DNA of 30,464 nucleotides from Scatosoma sp045660265 (GTDB lineage: Bacteria > Bacillota > Clostridia > Christensenellales > Borkfalkiaceae), in the NCBI GenBank assembly GCA_045660265.1, contig JAZRDM010000042.1:1-30464 (forward strand). Direction: 5' to 3'. This document shows, piece by piece, positions 16,512 through 23,620 of this stretch. The first letter of the stretch is position 1. Every line of letters begins with the position of its first letter. Both the position numbers and the translations under genes were made by a program. The notes beneath the pieces were generated by a model. It saw only the letters and a list, made by a program, of their open reading frames with translations. It was not told the origin of the DNA and did no database searches.

Positions 16512-17258
16512 TTATTTGTCGAAGTTAACAATGGTAGCGAAATCGTTAGCTTTCAAGGAAGCGCCGCCGATAAGGCCTCCGTCGATTTCTGCCATTGCCA
16601 TCAATTCTTTGCAGTTGCCAGCGTTCATGCTGCCGCCGTATTGAATACGTACAGCTGCTGCACAGTGGGGGCAGAACATTTCGCCGATCGTTTTACGAAT
16701 GAAAGCGATGGTTTCGTTTGCTTGTTCAGCCGTAGCCGTTTTGCCCGTGCCGATTGCCCATACGGGTTCGTATGCGATAACAACTTTCGTGATATCTTCG
16801 ATATCTTTTAAGCCGTTGTGGATTTGCGTTGCGAGAACTTCTTCCGTTTTACCGCCTTCTCTTTCGTCGAGGGATTCACCGATACAAACGATAGGGGTAA
16901 GACCTGCTTTCAATGCCGTAAGCGTTCTCTTGTTTACCGTTTCGTCCGTTTCAGCAAAATATTGACGGCGTTCGCTGTGGCCGATAATAACGTATTTTAC
17001 GCCGTATTCTAAAAGCATTGCGGCGGAGATTTCGCCCGTGTAAGCGCCTTTTTCTGCGAAGTGTACGTTTTCTGCGCCAAGGTCGATATTCGTGCCTTTA
17101 AGTGCTTCGCTTACCGCGGGAATGTCGATTGCGGGAACGCATACGACAACGTCGCAGTTAGCATCTTTTACAAGGGGAGCGATTGCATTTACAAGCGCTA
17201 CGCCTTCAGATGCGGTATTGTTCATTTTCCAGTTGCCTGCTATAATAGGTTTTCTCAT
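16512..17258 (-). CDS. tpiA: Triosephosphate isomerase
   Basis: 248-aa TIM barrel enzyme that interconverts glyceraldehyde 3-phosphate and dihydroxyacetone phosphate. Catalytic residues are all visible: Lys11 in NWKMN, His94 in IIGHSERR, and Glu164 in AYEPVWAIGTGKTAT. The phosphate-binding loop IQYGGSMNAGN and the GGLIGGASL block are near the C-terminus. Length is typical. The ribosome binding site AGGAG precedes the ATG by a slightly long spacer. It is the second gene of the pgk-tpiA-gpmI operon; a 326-nt gap with two repeated structured elements separates it from pgk. Confidence 0.97.
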   Translation of the reverse strand: MRKPIIAGNWKMNNTASEGVALVNAIAPLVKDANCDVVVCVPAIDIPAVSEALKGTNIDLGAENVHFAEKGAYTGEISAAMLLEYGVKYVIIGHSERRQYFAETDETVNKRTLTALKAGLTPIVCIGESLDEREGGKTEEVLATQIHNGLKDIEDITKVVIAYEPVWAIGTGKTATAEQANETIAFIRKTIGEMFCPHCAAAVRIQYGGSMNAGNCKELMAMAEIDGGLIGGASLKANDFATIVNFDK

Positions 17259-17286
17259 TTTTTTAACTCCTGTGTTTTTAATAGCG

Positions 17287-17411
17287 AAACGTGTATATAC
17301 GTCGCAATACTTTGTTGGAGTGCGTGTTCCCTCGCTCGTGTACGTCTATGTACACTCCCGTCGGGAATACTCCTGCGCCTCGTCTTGCTTGTATTTACCC
17401 GTTTTAACGTA
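17287..17411. repeat. Structured intergenic repeat, copy 1
   Basis: First of two tandem elements in the pgk-tpiA gap. The left arm (17287-17317, beginning AAACGTGTATATACG) and right arm (about 17380-17411, ending CGTTTTAACG) are nearly identical to those of copy 2. The arms are partly complementary to each other. The centre holds nested pairs: GAGT/ACTC and TTCCC/GGGAA (17318-17331 with 17363-17372), and GTGTAC (17338-17343) with GTACAC (17350-17355). No protein function is likely. On the minus strand it is part of the pgk-tpiA transcript. Confidence 0.7.
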
Positions 17412-17433
17412 AATCTTATTGTTTTAAATGGCT

Positions 17434-17558
17434 AAACGTGTATATACGGTGCAATACTTTGTTGAACTGTGGCAACCTTTGGTTGTTTACGCAAAGTAAA
17501 CTTCCTCAGGTTTTCCGCGCCCTTCTCGTCTTGCTAGTATTTCCACGTTTTAACGTAA
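17434..17558. repeat. Structured intergenic repeat, copy 2
   Basis: Second element, offset 146-147 nt from copy 1. The left arm matches copy 1 at 29 of 31 positions and the right arm at about 31 of 34. The outer arms AAACGTG (17434-17440) and CACGTTT (17544-17550) are perfectly complementary. The centre differs completely from copy 1 but again forms hairpins: CAACC/GGTTG (17473-17485) and GTTTAC/GTAAAC (17485-17501). Shared ends with a variable yet folded centre suggest a structured RNA or a small mobile palindrome. Confidence 0.7.
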
Positions 17559-17584
17559 GTTTTGATTTGAAATGTTAACGCGAA

Positions 17585-18904
17585 TTACTCAACGTCGTTT
17601 AAGCAAGCGATACCGGGAAGTACCTTGCCTTCGAAAAGTTCGAGAGAAGCCCCGCCGCCCGTGGAGATGTGGCTCATCTTGTCAGCGTAGCCGAGTACTT
17701 GTACAGCTGCTGCGGAGTCGCCGCCGCCGATAATCGTCGTTGCTTTGCCGTAAACGTTTGCGAGTGCTGCTGCAACCGCTTTGGTACCTGCTGCGAGAGT
17801 GGGGTTTTCGAAAACGCCCATAGGACCGTTCCAAATTACCGCTTTTGCGTTTGCGATTTCGTCAGCGAAAAGTTTTACCGATTCGGGACCGATATCAAGA
17901 CCCATCATACCAGCGGGAATTTCCATCGTGGATACGGTAACCGTTTCGATTTCAGCGTCGATAGGGTTGGGGAATTCTTTAGCAGCTACGGTGTCGGTAG
18001 GAAGAAGTAATTTCTTGCCTAAAGCTTTTGCCTTTGCCATCATTTCCTTGCAGTAGTCGAGTTTTTCGTCGTCAACGAGAGAGTTGCCGATGCAGCCGCC
18101 TTGTGCTTTAAGGAAGGTATAAGCCATACCGCCGCCGATAATCAACGTGTCGCATTTTTCCAAAAGGTTGGAGATTACGTTAAGCTTGTCTGCAACTTTT
18201 GCGCCGCCGAGAATAGCAACGAAAGGTCTTTGAGGTGCTTCCAACGTATCTGCCATTACGGAGAGTTCTTTTTCGATTAAGAAACCGCAAGCAGCCGTCT
18301 TTACCAAACCTTCTTCAACGATACCAGCTGTCGAAGCGTGCGAACGGTGTGCTGTACCGAATGCGTCGTTTACGTATACTTCTGCATAGGAAGCGAGCGC
18401 TGCCATAAATTCGGGGAATTTCTTTTCTTCGCCTTTGTGGAAACGAAGGTTTTCTAAAAGAACGCATTCGCCTTCTTTACAAGCGGCAACTTTTGCTTTT
18501 GCGTCTTCGCCGACAACGTCGGAAGCGAAAGCAACTTTACCGTCTAATAATTCGTTTAATCTTGCTGCAACGGGCGCAAGCGTAAGCTTTTTAACGTCCT
18601 TCTTTGCTTTTTCTAAAGCTTCTTGCGTAGCGGAAGCTTGTTCTGCTTCGGAAAGAGCTGCGATTTTAGCTTTTTCTTTTTTGTTGAGTTCGAGCTTTTC
18701 ATCGAAAACGTTGTGGGGTTTGCCCATGTGGGAGCAAAGGATAACTTTTGCGCCTTGGCTCATTAAATATTGAATGGTGGGCAAAGCGCCGATAATACGG
18801 TTTTCATCCGTGATAACGCCATCCTTCATAGGTACGTTGAAGTCGCATCTAACAAGTACTTTTTTGCCTTTAACTTCTACGTCTTTTACGGTTTTCTTGT
18901 TCAT
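17585..18904 (-). CDS. pgk: Phosphoglycerate kinase with a lysine/alanine-rich insertion
   Basis: 439-aa PGK, which makes ATP and 3-phosphoglycerate from 1,3-bisphosphoglycerate and ADP. Family landmarks: VLVRCDFNVPMKDG (17-30), the substrate block ENLRFHKGEEKK, NDAFGTAHRSHAST, FVAILGGAKVADK, GPMGVFENP and the nucleotide block IIGGGDSAAA near the C-terminus. It is about 40 aa longer than the usual roughly 395. The extra residues are at about 72-105, between the N-domain strand ending LCSHMGKP and the helix APVAARLNELL. The insertion is rich in Lys, Ala and Glu and predicts a charged helix or coiled coil. AAGGAG precedes the ATG by about 9 nt. It is the first gene of its operon, behind a consensus promoter. 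Confidence 0.97.
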   Translation of the reverse strand: MNKKTVKDVEVKGKKVLVRCDFNVPMKDGVITDENRIIGALPTIQYLMSQGAKVILCSHMGKPHNVFDEKLELNKKEKAKIAALSEAEQASATQEALEKAKKDVKKLTLAPVAARLNELLDGKVAFASDVVGEDAKAKVAACKEGECVLLENLRFHKGEEKKFPEFMAALASYAEVYVNDAFGTAHRSHASTAGIVEEGLVKTAACGFLIEKELSVMADTLEAPQRPFVAILGGAKVADKLNVISNLLEKCDTLIIGGGMAYTFLKAQGGCIGNSLVDDEKLDYCKEMMAKAKALGKKLLLPTDTVAAKEFPNPIDAEIETVTVSTMEIPAGMMGLDIGPESVKLFADEIANAKAVIWNGPMGVFENPTLAAGTKAVAAALANVYGKATTIIGGGDSAAAVQVLGYADKMSHISTGGGASLELFEGKVLPGIACLNDVE

Positions 18905-18945
18905 AAAAGAAATCTCCTTACAAATAATTTTTTACATACACATAT

Positions 18946-18974
18946 ATAATACCCGTTTTTTTTCTTTTTGTCAA
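18946..18974 (-). promoter_or_regulatory. sigma-A promoter for the pgk operon
   Basis: On the minus strand TTGACA (18969-18974), a 17-nt A-rich spacer and TATTAT (18946-18951). It lies about 40 nt from the pgk start and probably drives pgk-tpiA-gpmI. Confidence 0.88.
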
Positions 18975-19037
18975 CTTTTTATAAAAATTTTATAAAAATA
19001 AACGAAAATATTTTTGTAAAAAATAACTTGGCGAGTA

Positions 19038-19066
19038 TTGACGAAAAGAGGGAAATATGTTATAAT
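19038..19066 (+). promoter_or_regulatory. sigma-A promoter for thyA
   Basis: TTGACG (19038-19043), a 17-nt spacer, TATAAT (19061-19066), with TG at 19058-19059. It rules out thyA starts upstream of about 19072 and supports the ATG at 19104. Confidence 0.88.
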
Positions 19067-19103
19067 AATCAATAATATTAAAAACGAACAAAGGCGGATG
19101 ATT

Positions 19104-19934
19104 ATGAGTAGAGCAGACGAGATTTTTGTAAAAAATATGACGGAGATTATGGAAAACGGATTTTGGGATACCGATCTTGCGGTCCGTCCGAAATGGGAAG
19201 ACGGCGCGCCTGCGCATACCGTTAAAAAATTCGGGATTGTCAATCGCTATAATTTGCAGGAGGAATTTCCTATTTTGACCATTCGCCGTACGGCGTTTAA
19301 GTCGTGTGTAGATGAATTGCTTTGGATTTGGCAGAAAAAGAGTAATAATATTCACGATTTAAATTCGCATATCTGGGACAGTTGGGCGGATGAAAGCGGT
19401 TCGATAGGGAAAGCCTACGGCTATCAATTAGGGGTGAAGCATCAATACAAGGAAGGGGAATTTGACCAAGTTGACCGCGTATTGTACGATTTAAAGCATA
19501 ATCCTGCCAGCCGTCGTATTATGACGAATATTTATAATTTTCAAGATTTGCATGAAATGAATTTGTATCCTTGTGCGTATTCTATGACCTTCAATGTAAC
19601 GGGGAATACGTTAAACGGGATTTTAAATCAACGCTCGAACGATATGCTGACTGCGAATAACTGGAACGTAACGCAATACGCTATTTTGCTGATTATGATG
19701 GCGCAAGTATCTGGGTTGAAGGCTGGCGAGCTTGTGCACGTTATTGCGGATGCGCATATTTATGATAGACATATTCCTATTGTGAAGGAAGTGCTTGCAA
19801 AACCCCAACATAAAGCACCTAAGCTGATTGTTGACCCCAACGTCAAGAATTTTTACGATTTTACGGTTGATAGTTTCCAGTTGGTTGATTATGAGTATGA
19901 AAAGCTGGAAACGAAAATCCCTGTAGCGATTTAA
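19104..19934 (+). CDS. thyA: Thymidylate synthase (ThyA type)
   Basis: 276-aa folate-dependent enzyme converting dUMP to dTMP with methylene-tetrahydrofolate. The catalytic Cys157 is in MNLYPCAYS; the phosphate-binding arginines are in NPASRRIM (137-138). The dUMP-binding blocks LNQRSNDMLTANNWNV and the C-terminal VHVIADAHIYDRH are also present. Length is within the 264-316 range of the family. ATG 19104 is chosen over upstream frames because AAAGGCGG ends 6 nt before it and the promoter -10 ends at 19066; ATG 19098 would sit too close to the ribosome binding site. folA follows after 80 nt. The pair is functionally coupled, since ThyA produces dihydrofolate that FolA recycles. Confidence 0.96.
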   Translation: MSRADEIFVKNMTEIMENGFWDTDLAVRPKWEDGAPAHTVKKFGIVNRYNLQEEFPILTIRRTAFKSCVDELLWIWQKKSNNIHDLNSHIWDSWADESGSIGKAYGYQLGVKHQYKEGEFDQVDRVLYDLKHNPASRRIMTNIYNFQDLHEMNLYPCAYSMTFNVTGNTLNGILNQRSNDMLTANNWNVTQYAILLIMMAQVSGLKAGELVHVIADAHIYDRHIPIVKEVLAKPQHKAPKLIVDPNVKNFYDFTVDSFQLVDYEYEKLETKIPVAI

Positions 19935-20014
19935 CGGCGGATATATTTCGCGTTTCGGCATTCTCCGCGCGCCAGAATTTGGTTGCAGAATAAATATAAT
20001 ATAAAGGATAAAAT

Positions 20015-20515
20015 ATGATTTACGCGATTGTACATGCGGATAAAGAATGGGGGATAGGGAAAGGCAATGATATGATGTTTTCTCTGCCTAAAGATATGAA
20101 ATTTTTTAGGGAAACGACTAGCGGACATACCGTCGTGATGGGCGGAAAAACGCTGCGTTCTTTTCCTAACCAAAAACCTTTAAAAAACCGCGTCAATATT
20201 GTGCTTACTAGGGGGCAGGTATGCGACGAATGCGTTATTGTCCGTTCTTTTGATGAGTTAAAACGAGAGATGAAACGCCGTGAAAACGAGGAGATTTTCG
20301 TGATAGGCGGTGGGGAAATTTATAAGGAACTTTTGCCGTATTGCCACGGCGCGCTGGTAACCAAAGTAGACGCGGTTGGCGGGGCGGAAGTCTTCTTTCC
20401 GAATTTGGATAAAGACGAGCGGTTTGTTTGTGTGGAAGAAGGTGAATCGTTGGATGATAACGGGTATACGATTCGTTTTGTAAAATATGAAAACAAGGCG
20501 GTTTTACCGTTATAA
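20015..20515 (+). CDS. folA: Dihydrofolate reductase
   Basis: 166-aa NADPH-dependent enzyme that regenerates tetrahydrofolate from the dihydrofolate made by ThyA. Motifs: WGIGKGNDMMFSLPKDMKFF (about 12-31, substrate site and Met20-type loop), TVVMGGKTLRSFP (NADPH binding) and FVIGGGEIYKELLPY (the second Gly-rich block). Length is typical (160-170). An AAAGGA ribosome binding site lies upstream of the ATG. It is probably cotranscribed with thyA, since no promoter of similar quality was seen in the 80-nt gap. It ends at a strong terminator. Confidence 0.95.
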   Translation: MIYAIVHADKEWGIGKGNDMMFSLPKDMKFFRETTSGHTVVMGGKTLRSFPNQKPLKNRVNIVLTRGQVCDECVIVRSFDELKREMKRRENEEIFVIGGGEIYKELLPYCHGALVTKVDAVGGAEVFFPNLDKDERFVCVEEGESLDDNGYTIRFVKYENKAVLPL

Positions 20516-20538
20516 AAGTGGAGAAATCCACTTTTTTT
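20514..20538 (+). terminator. Intrinsic terminator of thyA-folA
   Basis: An 8-bp stem, AAAGTGGA / TCCACTTT, closed by a GAAA tetraloop and followed by a T run, starting at the folA stop codon. Confidence 0.9.
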
Positions 20539-20611
20539 GTGTATTTAAGCGAAACATGTGGGAAGTTTTTAATAAAATTAAAAAAATATTGCCAAGTATA
20601 TGCGTTTTTTC

Positions 20612-20640
20612 TTGTCAAGAAAGAAAAAAAGTATTAAAAT
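20612..20640 (+). promoter_or_regulatory. sigma-A promoter for typA
   Basis: TTGTCA (20612-20617), 17 nt, TAAAAT (20635-20640), 38 nt upstream of the GTG start. Confidence 0.7.
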
Positions 20641-20678
20641 AAAAGGGTTAAGAGTTTTTACAAAAAGGAGCAATAGCA

Positions 20679-22508
20679 GTGATTAGAGAAGATTTGAGAA
20701 ACGTTGCGATTATCGCGCACGTTGACCACGGTAAAACGACGCTCGTAAACGAAATGATGGCGCAGGGCGGGGTATTCCGTGATAATCAGCAGGTAACAGA
20801 TAGAGTGATGGACTCTAACGATTTGGAAAGAGAACGCGGGATTACTATTTTGGCAAAAAATACGTCCGCGCACTATAACGGGGTAAAAATCAATATCGTT
20901 GATACGCCGGGGCACGCCGATTTCTCGGGAGAAGTGGAACGTGTTTTGAAGATGGTAAACGGCGCGTTAATTTTGGTAGACGCGGCGGAAGGGCCTTTGC
21001 CTCAAACGCGTTTCGTTATGCAAAAGGCGTTGGAGCTTGGTTTGAAATTGATTATCGTTATCAATAAAGTGGATAGACCGGATGCGCGTATCGACGAAGT
21101 TGTAGAAGAAATGCAGCTGTTGATGATGGATCTTGATGCGACGGATGAACAGCTGGAAAGTCCTATCGTGTATTGTTGCGGCCGTCAGGGTACGGCTTCG
21201 TTGACGCCTGATAAGCAAGAGCCGAATTTGAATCCTTTGTTCGATACGATTTTGGAAACTATTCCGCCTATGGAAGTAGATGTGGACGGGCCTGGTCAGT
21301 TGCTTGTTTCTTGTATCGACTATAATGAATTTGTCGGTAGAATCGGTATCGGCAGAATTGAACGCGGTGTAATCCGCGCGAACGAACCTGTTTGCGTATG
21401 TAATTTCTTACAGGAAAAGACGCGTACGAACTGTAAAATTGTCAACCTCTATCAAATCGAAGGGTTGGAAAGAACGCTTGTTCCGCAAGCACAAGCGGGG
21501 GATATTGTAGTCTTTTCGGGGATTGACGGCTTAAATATCGGGGATACGGTATGCGAACCGACGAAGGTAGAGCCTGTTCAATTTGTTAAAATTGAAGAAC
21601 CGACGGTAGAAATGACTTTCTCTGTCAACGATAGTCCGTTTGCAGGAAAGGAAGGGAAGTTTGTTACGACTCGTCAATTGCGCGACAGATTGTATAAAGA
21701 ATTGCTCCGCGACGTGTCTTTGCGCGTAAATGAAACGGAATTTGCGGATAGTTTCCGTGTTTGCGGCAGAGGGGAAATGCATCTCTCCATCTTAATTGAA
21801 ACAATGCGCCGTGAAGGGTTTGAATTCCAAGTTTCTACGCCTAAGGTATTGTATAGGGATATTGACGGTGTGCGTCATGAGCCTATCGAACGTTTTGTTG
21901 CAGACGTGCCCGAAGATATGACGGGACCTGTATTTGCGGCAATGGGGAATCGTAAGGGTACGCTCGTACACATGAGTGCGGTGGGTAACCGTATGCGTTT
22001 GGAATTCACTGTGCCTTCGCGTGGGTTGTTTGGGTATAAGAGTGAATTTTTGACGGATACCAAAGGTCAAGGGATTATGAATACTATTTTCTTTGAATAT
22101 GAACCGTATAAAGGGGATATGCAAAGAAGAAATACTGGTTCGTTGGTTGCGTTTGAAACGGGCGAAGCGGTAGCTTACGGCTTGTTTAACGCGCAGGGTA
22201 GAGGAAATTTGTTTATTACGCCCGGTACGCCTGTGTATCAAGGAATGGTCGTTGGTTTTACCAACCTTTCCGACGATATTAACGTAAACGTTTGTAAAAC
22301 CAAGCATTTGACGAATACTCGTTCGTCTAGCAGTGATGACGCCTTGACGTTAATTCCCGTTAGTAAGATGAGTTTGGAAGAATGTCTTGAGTTTATTGCG
22401 GATGATGAATTGTTGGAAGTAACGCCTAAGTCGCTTCGTATTAGAAAACGTATTTTAGATAGCGAACTTCGTGCGAAGGCTCGTTTCCGTGAAAAGAATA
22501 GCAAATAA
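20679..22508 (+). CDS. typA: Translational GTPase TypA/BipA
   Basis: 609-aa ribosome-associated GTPase of the elongation-factor family, linked to ribosome assembly and growth under stress or cold. G-domain motifs: AHVDHGKT (13-20), RGIT in switch I, DTPGHA (75-80) and NKVD (129-132). Then come the EF-G-like domains II, III and V and the TypA-specific C-terminal domain (GLFNAQGRGNLFITPGTPVYQGMVVG, then the VNVCKTKHLTNTR block). Length is typical (about 605-615). It starts with GTG at 20679, with AAAAAGGAG ending 8 nt before. It forms a single-gene unit with its own promoter and terminator. Confidence 0.97.
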   Translation: MIREDLRNVAIIAHVDHGKTTLVNEMMAQGGVFRDNQQVTDRVMDSNDLERERGITILAKNTSAHYNGVKINIVDTPGHADFSGEVERVLKMVNGALILVDAAEGPLPQTRFVMQKALELGLKLIIVINKVDRPDARIDEVVEEMQLLMMDLDATDEQLESPIVYCCGRQGTASLTPDKQEPNLNPLFDTILETIPPMEVDVDGPGQLLVSCIDYNEFVGRIGIGRIERGVIRANEPVCVCNFLQEKTRTNCKIVNLYQIEGLERTLVPQAQAGDIVVFSGIDGLNIGDTVCEPTKVEPVQFVKIEEPTVEMTFSVNDSPFAGKEGKFVTTRQLRDRLYKELLRDVSLRVNETEFADSFRVCGRGEMHLSILIETMRREGFEFQVSTPKVLYRDIDGVRHEPIERFVADVPEDMTGPVFAAMGNRKGTLVHMSAVGNRMRLEFTVPSRGLFGYKSEFLTDTKGQGIMNTIFFEYEPYKGDMQRRNTGSLVAFETGEAVAYGLFNAQGRGNLFITPGTPVYQGMVVGFTNLSDDINVNVCKTKHLTNTRSSSSDDALTLIPVSKMSLEECLEFIADDELLEVTPKSLRIRKRILDSELRAKARFREKNSK

Positions 22509-22513
22509 AAAAG

Positions 22514-22540
22514 AAAAACCCGAAGAAGTTCGGGTTTTTT
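22514..22540 (+). terminator. Intrinsic terminator of typA
   Basis: An 11-bp stem, AAAAACCCGAA / TTCGGGTTTTT, with a GAAG tetraloop and a T run. The A run at its left may also stop the XRE gene transcript on the minus strand. Confidence 0.93.
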
Positions 22541-22552
22541 GTTTGTCTATAC

Positions 22553-22599
22553 CATGTACGCGTTGAAATTTAAATGTACGGGGCATGTATGCGTTGAAA
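22553..22599. repeat. Short direct repeat pair
   Basis: CATGTACGCGTTGAAA at 22553-22568 and CATGTATGCGTTGAAA at 22584-22599, 15 of 16 identical, 31 nt apart, between the typA terminator and the stop codon of the XRE gene. Confidence 0.5.
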
Positions 22600-22600
22600 A

Positions 22601-22843
22601 TTAGTCGATTTCAAGGTTTGTTTCGTCGAATACGCTATCATTAAGAAATTCGGATAAGGTTATTTTAAAACCGCGTGCAAGACGGTAAATGGTTGTAAGG
22701 GTAACAGTTTTGTTTTGGCTGTTGACGATTCTATCCATTGCGCCGTGCGGAATACCCGCGTCTTGTTCGAGGCGATATTGGGTTATATTTCTTTCTTTTA
22801 ATAATTTTAAAACGCGAATAGCGACTGCGTCGTTTACCGTCAT
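22601..22843 (-). CDS. Small XRE-family HTH regulator
   Basis: 80-aa Cro/C1-type DNA-binding protein made of little more than the HTH domain. Helices 2-3 lie in NITQYRLEQDAGIPHGAMDRIVNSQ (about 19-43), with the conserved pattern TQ..L...AGI....+..I.N, followed by TVTLTTIYRLARGFKITLSEFL (about 46-67), the usual closing helices. A short acidic tail ends the protein. The ribosome binding site AGGAG lies about 7 nt before the ATG. It is divergent from the SLOG-like gene; a promoter TTAACT-N17-TATACT is proposed upstream. No partner toxin or protease domain is attached. Autoregulation through the neighbouring inverted repeat is inferred. Confidence 0.88.
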   Translation of the reverse strand: MTVNDAVAIRVLKLLKERNITQYRLEQDAGIPHGAMDRIVNSQNKTVTLTTIYRLARGFKITLSEFLNDSVFDETNLEID

Positions 22844-22894
22844 CGTATTTCTCCTATTTGTTTATAGTATAAGTTTAACAATATCCGCAGTTAA

Positions 22895-22920
22895 AAATAC
22901 GCCTTTATAAATGCGTATTT
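22895..22920. promoter_or_regulatory. Inverted repeat between divergent promoters (operator candidate)
   Basis: AAATACGC (22895-22902) and GCGTATTT (22913-22920), perfect 8-nt arms with a 10-nt spacer. The minus-strand -35 TTAACT occupies 22889-22894 and the plus-strand -35 TTGCCT occupies 22923-22928, so the repeat exactly fills the space between the two promoters. Confidence 0.6.
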
Positions 22921-22922
22921 AG

Positions 22923-22951
22923 TTGCCTTTTGTTTTTTACTTTGGTATAAT
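22923..22951 (+). promoter_or_regulatory. sigma-A promoter for the SLOG-like gene
   Basis: TTGCCT (22923-22928), 17 nt, TATAAT (22946-22951) with TG at 22943-22944, 32 nt upstream of the ATG at 22983. Confidence 0.75.
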
Positions 22952-22982
22952 TTTATTAAGTAAAAAAGTAGAGGATAAAAAA

Positions 22983-23429
22983 ATGACGGTTATGTTTTGC
23001 GGGCATGCGGATTTTCAGGAGAGTGCTGAAATTAAGGAACGGATGATTTCTCTGCTCTGTGAAATTTTAGATAAAGATAGAAGTACGGTTTTTTACTTTG
23101 GGGGATATGGGGCATTTGATTCTTTTTCTTTTTGTTGTGTAAAAGGGTGTAAGCAAAGATACAATACCTTAAAGACTGTTTTTATTACGCCTTATATTAC
23201 TCCAAAATATGAAAAATTGGCGAATGCAAAAATTGTTTATGACGAGTGTATTTATCCTGAGTTGGAAAATGTTCCGTTAAAATTTTCGATAATCGAAAGA
23301 AATAAATGGATGGTTGAGAAATCGGATATTGTTGTTGCGTATGTGAATCGAGGTTGGGGCGGTGCGTGGAAGAACCTTGAGTATGCTAAAAAACAAGGGA
23401 AAAGAATATTTAATTTGGCGGAATTATAA
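22983..23429 (+). CDS. SLOG-like Rossmann-fold protein of unknown function
   Basis: 148-aa soluble protein. It opens with a beta strand TVMFCGHADF, then FYFGGYGAFDSFSFCCVKG (about residues 38-56), where a Gly-rich turn resembles the nucleotide-binding loop of SLOG/TIR-like Rossmann proteins. The middle strand is VFITPYITPKYE, and the C-terminal half carries SIIERNKWMVEKSDIVVAYVNRGWGGAWKNLEYAKKQGKRIFNL. The last block (R.KWMVEKSD.V.AYV...WGGA...L.YA...GK.I.NL) is shared by many uncharacterised Firmicute proteins; SLOG-like is my reading of the fold. AGAGGATA precedes the ATG. It is paired with a divergent XRE regulator, which suggests conditional expression. No signal peptide or membrane segment is present. 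I do not assign a function. Confidence 0.7.
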   Translation: MTVMFCGHADFQESAEIKERMISLLCEILDKDRSTVFYFGGYGAFDSFSFCCVKGCKQRYNTLKTVFITPYITPKYEKLANAKIVYDECIYPELENVPLKFSIIERNKWMVEKSDIVVAYVNRGWGGAWKNLEYAKKQGKRIFNLAEL

Positions 23430-23434
23430 TTCCT

Positions 23435-23461
23435 TACGCGCGCGTGTGCGTGCATGTGTAT
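23435..23461. other. Alternating purine-pyrimidine tract (Z-DNA-prone)
   Basis: 27 nt of uninterrupted pyrimidine-purine alternation, starting TACGCGCGCG and continuing as GT/GC/AT steps. GC-rich alternation of this length favours left-handed DNA under negative supercoiling. It lies between the SLOG-like gene and the rpsJ promoter, in otherwise A/T-rich sequence. Confidence 0.6.
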
Positions 23462-23585
23462 TTATATAATATGGAAGTAAAAAATGTTTTATATAGGTAT
23501 AAATACATAAAAATAGGGGAATAACCAGATAGAAAAAGAAAATTGAAAATTGTAAAAAAAATTTTTAAAAAGTGCGTTTAAATAG

Positions 23586-23614
23586 TTGACACGGGTTGAA
23601 AAATTTGATATTAT
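23586..23614 (+). promoter_or_regulatory. Promoter of the S10-spc ribosomal operon
   Basis: TTGACA (23586-23591), 17 nt, TATTAT (23609-23614). An A/T-rich stretch with A and T runs upstream (23545-23575) could act as an UP element. It drives the ribosomal cluster with a leader of about 250 nt. Confidence 0.9.
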
Positions 23615-23620
23615 AGATAA

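Noticed and set aside
17061..17435. Plus-strand frames running through the pgk-tpiA gap and into tpiA
   Set aside because: They lie on the strand opposite tpiA, lack ribosome binding sites, and their ends fall in the structured repeats. The repeats look non-coding.
17434..17558. Integron attC site interpretation of the structured repeats
   Set aside because: The expected GTTRRRY/RYYYAAC core sites are not present at the ends, and there is no integrase or cassette gene nearby.
19038..19103. Longer thyA start at the TTG at 19038
   Set aside because: That TTG is the -35 box of the thyA promoter, so it is not in the transcript.
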